Of a DNA stretch of 12,489 bases, positions 9,389 to 12,489 are shown piece by piece; position 1 is the first letter of the stretch, and each line of letters begins with the position of its first letter. The stretch is from an uncultured Rubrivivax sp. Its GTDB lineage: Bacteria > Pseudomonadota > Gammaproteobacteria > Burkholderiales > Burkholderiaceae_C. The stretch spans positions 1 to 12,489 of the forward strand of contig CALBTN010000212.1 in assembly GCA_937967345.1 (NCBI GenBank). Reading direction: 5' to 3'. A program made the position numbers and the translations under genes. The notes beneath the pieces are model-generated. The model saw only the letters and a list, made by a program, of their open reading frames with translations, was not told where the DNA came from and did not search any database.

Positions 9389-10543
9389 ATGAGCACCTTG
9401 TCCAAACGCAGCCTGCTAGGCTTGACGGCCATTGGCGCGCTGGTCGCGCTGGCCGGCTGCGGCAAGAAGGACGAGCCCGCGCCGCAGGCCGCGGCGCCGG
9501 CATCGGCAGCGGCGGAACCGGCCGCCGCGGCGGCCGAGCCGCTGAAGGTGGCCTGGGTCTACATCGGCCCGGTCGGCGACGCCGGCTGGACCTACGCGCA
9601 CGACCAGGGCCGCAAGGCGGTCGAGGCCGAGTTCGGCGACAAGGTCAAGACCACCTTCGTCGAGAAGGTGCCCGAAAGCGCCGACGCCGAGCGCGTGCTG
9701 CGCGACCTGGCGGCGCAAGGCAACAAGCTGATCTTCACCACCAGCTTCGGCTACATGGAGCCGACGATCAAGGTGGCGCAGGAGTTTCCCGACGTCAAGT
9801 TCGAACACGCCACCGGCTACAAGCTGGCGCCCAACGTCGGCGTGTACGACCACCGCGTCTACCAGGATGCGTACATCTCCGGCATGATCGCCGGCGCCAC
9901 CACCAAGACCAACACGCTGGGCTTCGTCGGCACCTTCCCGATCCCCGAAGTGCTGCGCAACATCAACGCCTACACGCTGGGCGCTCAGGCGGTGAACCCG
10001 AAGATCAAGACCAAGGTGGTGTGGGTCAACACCTGGTTCGACCCGCCGAAAGAGGCCGAGGCCGCGCAAAGCCTGATCAACGCCGGGGCCGACGTGCTGC
10101 TGCAAAACACCGACTCGTCGGCGGTGCTGCAAACCGCCGAGAAGAACGGCAAGTTCTCCTTCGGCTGGGACTCCGACATGAGCGAGGTGGCACCCAAGGC
10201 GCACTTGGCGTCGAACATGATCTACTGGGGCCCGTTCTACAAGAAGGCGGTCAAGGAAGTGCTCGACGGCACCTGGAAGTCCGAACGCGCGGTGTGGGGC
10301 TACAAGGAAGACACCACCAACGTGATCAAGATCGCCGACAGCGTGCCCGAGGACGTGAAGAAGAAGATCGAAGAGGTCAAGGAAGGCTACAAGGCCGGCA
10401 CCTTCGACCCGTTCAAGGGCCCGATCGTCGACAACGAGGGCAAGGAGCGCAACGCCAAGGACGCGCTGCCCGACCAGGCCTGGCTCGACAAGGTCGACTT
10501 CTACGTGCAAGGCGTCGAAGGCAAGATCCCCAGCGGCAAGTAG
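9389..10543 (+). CDS. BMP/PnrA-family substrate-binding lipoprotein of the purine/nucleoside ABC importer
   Basis: 384 residues, the receptor for the ATPase and permeases just upstream. The signal peptide ends in the lipobox LAGC, giving an acylated Cys24; an Ala/Pro/Glu-rich linker (about 30-51) tethers the folded domain to the membrane. The BMP domain runs from about 53 to 384, with VAWVYIGPVGDAGWTYAHDQG (54-74) at the ligand-pocket end, KLIFTTSFGYMEPTIKVAQEFPDV (113-136), GFVGTFPIPEVLRNINAYTLG (178-198), and DVLLQNTDSSAVLQ (235-248). Characterised relatives (Treponema PnrA) bind purine nucleosides, while this branch has Trp67 where nucleoside receptors usually show aromatic and Asn residues. 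The neighbourhood (base deaminases, no nucleosidase) makes a purine base such as adenine, guanine or hypoxanthine a fair guess, but that is inference. Placing the receptor last, with its own ribosome site, fits the excess of receptor normally needed. Confidence 0.93.
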   Translation: MSTLSKRSLLGLTAIGALVALAGCGKKDEPAPQAAAPASAAAEPAAAAAEPLKVAWVYIGPVGDAGWTYAHDQGRKAVEAEFGDKVKTTFVEKVPESADAERVLRDLAAQGNKLIFTTSFGYMEPTIKVAQEFPDVKFEHATGYKLAPNVGVYDHRVYQDAYISGMIAGATTKTNTLGFVGTFPIPEVLRNINAYTLGAQAVNPKIKTKVVWVNTWFDPPKEAEAAQSLINAGADVLLQNTDSSAVLQTAEKNGKFSFGWDSDMSEVAPKAHLASNMIYWGPFYKKAVKEVLDGTWKSERAVWGYKEDTTNVIKIADSVPEDVKKKIEEVKEGYKAGTFDPFKGPIVDNEGKERNAKDALPDQAWLDKVDFYVQGVEGKIPSGK

Positions 10544-10562
10544 TCTGCCCGCTGCGCGACCG

Positions 10563-10593
10563 CGCCGCCGCGGGCAGCGATGCCCCGGCGGCG
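10563..10593 (+). terminator. Terminator-like hairpin after the receptor gene
   Basis: CGCCGCCG-c-GGGCA (10563-10576) pairs fully with TGCCCCGGCGGCG (10581-10593), giving 13 base pairs with one bulged C (10571) and a GCGA tetraloop of the GNRA type. It begins 19 bp after the receptor stop codon and is followed by TCTT, a poor U-tract, so termination may be partial. It separates the importer genes from the SYLF/deaminase pair. The left arm also takes part in an alternative stem with 10545-10552. Confidence 0.65.
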
Positions 10594-10619
10594 TCTTGCA
10601 CTACCCAGCCGAGATGACG

Positions 10620-11198
10620 ATGAACTCCGCACCAACGCGCAAACCCTGCCGACCCACCCGCCGCGCCGCGCTGATCGTGGTGATCGCGGCGGCTGCCCTG
10701 GGCAGCCCGGCGGCGTTTGCCGCATCGTCGGCGCAGTTGGCGGCCGACTCGAAGGCGGCGCTGCAAAAGCTGACCGCCAAGGTGCCGGCAGCCAGGGCGC
10801 TGGCCAAGGACGCGAAGGCGGTGCTGGTGTTTCCCAAGGTGCGCAAGGCGGGCCTGGGCATCGGCGGCCAGTACGGCGAAGGCGCGCTGATCCAGGGCGG
10901 CAAGGTCGTCGCCTACTACAGCACCGCCGGCGCGTCCTACGGCCTGCAGGCCGGGGCGCAGACCTTCGGTTACGCGATGTTCTTCATGAACGACAACGCG
11001 CTGGCGCAACTGGGCAAGAACGACGGATTCGAGGTCGGCGTCGGCCCGAGCGTGGTGGTGATGGACGAAGGCATGGCCAAGAGCGCGACCACGACCACGA
11101 TGAAGGACGACATCTACGCCTTCATCTTCGGCCAGAAAGGGCTGATGGCCGGCCTGGGCGTGCAGGGCAACAAGATCACCAAGATCGACCCGAAGTGA
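10620..11198 (+). CDS. Secreted SYLF/YSC84-domain lipid-binding protein
   Basis: 192 residues from the ATG at 10620, or 194 from the ATG at 10614; GAG at 10611-10613 sits at a usable distance only for 10620, and both give the same signal peptide. An in-frame TTG at 10596 would fall right behind the terminator and is unlikely. The signal sequence has a PTRRAAL n-region and a hydrophobic core ending AAFA before Ala, with no lipobox, so it should be periplasmic or released; the paired arginines make Tat export possible. The rest is a SYLF (YSC84-like) domain: AKAVLVFPKVRKAGLGIGGQ, then GALIQGGKVVAYYSTAGASYG, FFMNDNALAQL, GPSVVVMDEG, and a final DDIYAFIFGQKGLMAG. Eukaryotic SYLF domains bind phosphoinositides, and Burkholderia BPSL1445 is a bacterial example; the role in bacteria is not well defined. 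It overlaps the adenine deaminase gene by four bases. Confidence 0.9.
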   Translation: MNSAPTRKPCRPTRRAALIVVIAAAALGSPAAFAASSAQLAADSKAALQKLTAKVPAARALAKDAKAVLVFPKVRKAGLGIGGQYGEGALIQGGKVVAYYSTAGASYGLQAGAQTFGYAMFFMNDNALAQLGKNDGFEVGVGPSVVVMDEGMAKSATTTTMKDDIYAFIFGQKGLMAGLGVQGNKITKIDPK

Positions 11199-12241
11199 AG
11201 ACCATCGACTTCGACGCCATCGCGCGTGCGCGGCTGCCCGAGCTGCTGCGCAGCATGCCCAAGGCCGAGTTGCACCTGCACATCGAGGGCACGCTCGAGC
11301 CCGAGCTGATCTTCAGGTTGGCCGAGCGCAACCACGTGGCGCTGCGCTACGCCAGCGTCGACGCGCTGCGCGCCGCCTATGCCTTCAGCGACCTGCAGAG
11401 CTTTCTCGACATCTACTACGCCGGTGCCAGCGTGCTGCTCGAGGAAGAAGATTTCTTTGACATGGCCTGGGCCTACTTCGAGCGCGCCGCGGCCGACAAC
11501 GTGGTGCACGCCGAAATCTTCTTCGACCCGCAGACGCACACCGAGCGCGGCGTGAGCATGCGCACGGTGATCGTCGGCCTGGAACATGCCTGCCGGCGCG
11601 CGCACGCCGAGTTCGGCTTGAGCGCCAAGCTGATCCTGTGCTTCCTGCGCCACCTCAGCGAAGAAGCGGCGTTCGAAACGCTGCAGCAGGCGCTGCCTTA
11701 CCGCCGCCACTTCATCGGCGTGGGGCTGGACAGCAGCGAGCGCGGCCATCCGCCCGAGAAGTTCGCGCGCGTCTTCGCCAAATGCCGCGAGCTGGGGCTG
11801 CACGTGGTCGCGCATGCCGGCGAGGAAGGGCCGCCGGCCTACATTCAAAGCGCGCTCGATGTGCTGCAGGCCGAACGCATCGACCACGGCGTGCGCTGCG
11901 TCGAAGACCCCGCGCTGGTGCGCCGGCTGGCGGCCCGCCGCACGCCGCTGACGGTGTGCCCGCTGTCCAACGTCAAGCTGCGCGTGTTCGATGCGCTGAC
12001 CGAGCACAACCTGAAGACACTGCTCGATGCCGGGTTGTGCGTTACGGTCAACAGCGACGACCCAGCCTACTTCGGCGGCTACGTCAACGACAACTACCTG
12101 CAGACCTTCGCCGCGCTGCCGGCGCTGAGCGTGCGCGATGCGTACATGCTGGCGGCGAACAGCTTCGAGGCCAGCTTCGTCGACGCCGCGATCAAGCAGG
12201 GCTGGCTGGCACAGCTGAATCAGGTGTTCGCTGCCGGTTAA
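11195..12241 (+). CDS. Adenine deaminase of the adenosine-deaminase superfamily
   Basis: 348 residues from a GTG that overlaps the SYLF stop as GTGA (11195-11198). Superfamily metal residues are intact: His27 and His29 (AELHLHIEG), His207 and catalytic Glu210 (VAHAGEEGPP), His231 (ERIDHGV), and Asp288/Asp289 (VNSDDPAYFGG). Several segments match the adenine-specific branch typified by Pseudomonas aeruginosa PA0148 and fungal Aah1, rather than true adenosine deaminases: FLDIYYAGASVL (70-81), VVHAEIFFDPQTHTERG (103-119), LRHLSEEAAFETLQQALPYR (151-170), and GLDSSERGHPPEKF (177-190). The likely reaction is therefore adenine to hypoxanthine, feeding XdhAB in the cytosol. Automated pipelines may call it adenosine deaminase. 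The first in-frame ATG is codon 21, which would cut too close to the metal site; GTG is preferred. Superfamily is certain, adenine specificity fairly sure. Confidence 0.92.
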   Translation: MKTIDFDAIARARLPELLRSMPKAELHLHIEGTLEPELIFRLAERNHVALRYASVDALRAAYAFSDLQSFLDIYYAGASVLLEEEDFFDMAWAYFERAAADNVVHAEIFFDPQTHTERGVSMRTVIVGLEHACRRAHAEFGLSAKLILCFLRHLSEEAAFETLQQALPYRRHFIGVGLDSSERGHPPEKFARVFAKCRELGLHVVAHAGEEGPPAYIQSALDVLQAERIDHGVRCVEDPALVRRLAARRTPLTVCPLSNVKLRVFDALTEHNLKTLLDAGLCVTVNSDDPAYFGGYVNDNYLQTFAALPALSVRDAYMLAANSFEASFVDAAIKQGWLAQLNQVFAAG

Positions 12242-12270
12242 TCTTCACGCGCCCGTGGCGCTATGCACCG

Positions 12271-12442
12271 CTCCCCCGAGCCCCCTCCGAGAGGGGGCTC
12301 CGATTCGTTGGACAAGTCGGCCTGGCGGCCAAACGGGCGGGCGTACCCGGCATTGGCCAGGCCGGCGCTGGGGGCCTGCGCCGGCCGCATGGCCGGCCCG
12401 ACGGCCATGCTGGAGCCCCCTCTTGGAGGGGGCGCGGGGGAG
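12271..12442. repeat. REPIN/MITE-like unit with 31-bp inverted ends
   Basis: The left end 12271-12301 and the reverse complement of the right end 12412-12442 agree at 29 of 31 positions (differences at the 9th and 19th base). Each end is itself a hairpin: a perfect 10-bp stem GAGCCCCCTC/GAGGGGGCTC with loop CGA on the left (12278-12300), and an 8-bp stem GCCCCCTC/GAGGGGGC with loop TTG on the right (12415-12433). The 110-bp interior holds three more stems: CCTGG-cgg-CCAA/TTGGCCAGG (12321-12332 with 12353-12361), GGCCGGCGC/GCGCCGGCC (12360-12368 with 12378-12386), and GCATGGCCG/CGGCCATGC (12387-12395 with 12402-12410). No coding sequence lies inside. Similar GC-rich intergenic palindromes are common in Burkholderiales, so it is probably a dispersed repeat. 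Confidence 0.7.
12278..12300 (+). terminator. Possible terminator after the adenine deaminase gene
   Basis: The perfect 10-bp stem with a CGA loop begins 37 bases after the TAA stop. It lacks a U-tract (CGATTCGTT follows), so it may block or slow transcription or protect the 3' end rather than act as a classical terminator. It is also the left palindrome of the 172-bp unit. Confidence 0.4.
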
Positions 12443-12460
12443 CCGCCTCCACGCGCCTTG

Positions 12461-12489
12461 GCGCAAAGCGGCCGCAGGCCGCTTTGCGC
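12461..12489. repeat. Perfect 13-bp palindrome at the window edge
   Basis: GCGCAAAGCGGCC (12461-12473) and GGCCGCTTTGCGC (12477-12489) pair completely around a GCA loop. The right arm ends on the last base of the window, so the stem may extend further. Its left foot also forms a second short palindrome GCGCC-TT-GGCGC (12453-12464). Confidence 0.8.

Larger units (their letters stand above)
12242..12489. other. Gene-free, palindrome-filled right end
   Basis: No credible gene lies in these 248 bases. They are made almost wholly of consecutive hairpins: the two palindromic ends of a 172-bp unit (12271-12442), three internal stems, and a perfect 13-bp palindrome at the window edge. Small minus-strand open frames here (about 60-70 codons) have low-complexity Arg/Pro/Ala translations and no ribosome binding site. 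Confidence 0.75.

Noticed and set aside
10596..10613. TTG start for the SYLF gene
   Set aside because: It lies three bases behind the terminator-like stem and has no ribosome binding site; ATG at 10614 or 10620 gives a normal signal peptide.
12245..12466. Small minus-strand open frames in the right end
   Set aside because: They read through palindromic repeats, have Arg/Pro/Ala-rich translations and lack ribosome binding sites.

Overview
The window is a high-GC, densely packed chromosomal segment with the codon bias, gene content and intergenic GC-rich palindromes of a betaproteobacterium, most likely order Burkholderiales (a Rubrivivax/Leptothrix/Ideonella/Roseateles-like lineage; this placement is inference from protein resemblance and style, not a database result). 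No phage, transposase, CRISPR, rRNA or tRNA gene is visible. Almost all of it is one purine-utilisation locus.

Layout. On the minus strand, 391..1 (cut by the window edge) and 1962..412 encode the molybdopterin and the [2Fe-2S]/FAD subunits of xanthine dehydrogenase, transcribed xdhA then xdhB. Divergently, after a 103-bp gap, a plus-strand run begins: a LysR-family regulator (2066-3019), guanine deaminase guaD (3016-4335, ATGA overlap with the regulator), an NCS2/AzgA-type purine-base permease (4371-5702), then a nucleoside/purine-type ABC importer made of a double ATPase (5718-7289) and two membrane permeases (7276-8361 and 8375-9295). After a 93-bp gap with its own strong ribosome binding site comes the matching BMP/PnrA-type lipoprotein receptor (9389-10543). 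A terminator-like hairpin follows (10563-10593). Next are a secreted SYLF/YSC84-domain protein (about 10620-11198) and, with a GTGA overlap, an adenine deaminase of the adenosine-deaminase superfamily (11195-12241). The last 248 bases (12242-12489) have no gene and are filled by nested palindromes, including a 172-bp unit bounded by 31-bp inverted repeats (29 of 31 identical).

How the parts work together. Purines enter by two routes, a secondary transporter and a BMP-type ABC importer. Guanine is deaminated to xanthine by GuaD. Adenine is deaminated to hypoxanthine by the last gene. XdhAB oxidises hypoxanthine and xanthine towards urate. The LysR protein sits between the two arms and is the natural candidate for their regulator. 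No nucleosidase or purine nucleoside phosphorylase is present, which suggests that free bases are the main substrates here.

The genes belong to known families and I do not see a clear undescribed system. The points most worth a second look are the alternative hairpins between the receptor gene and the SYLF gene, the coupling of a SYLF protein to adenine deaminase, the probable misnaming risk of that deaminase, and the composite palindromic element at the right end.
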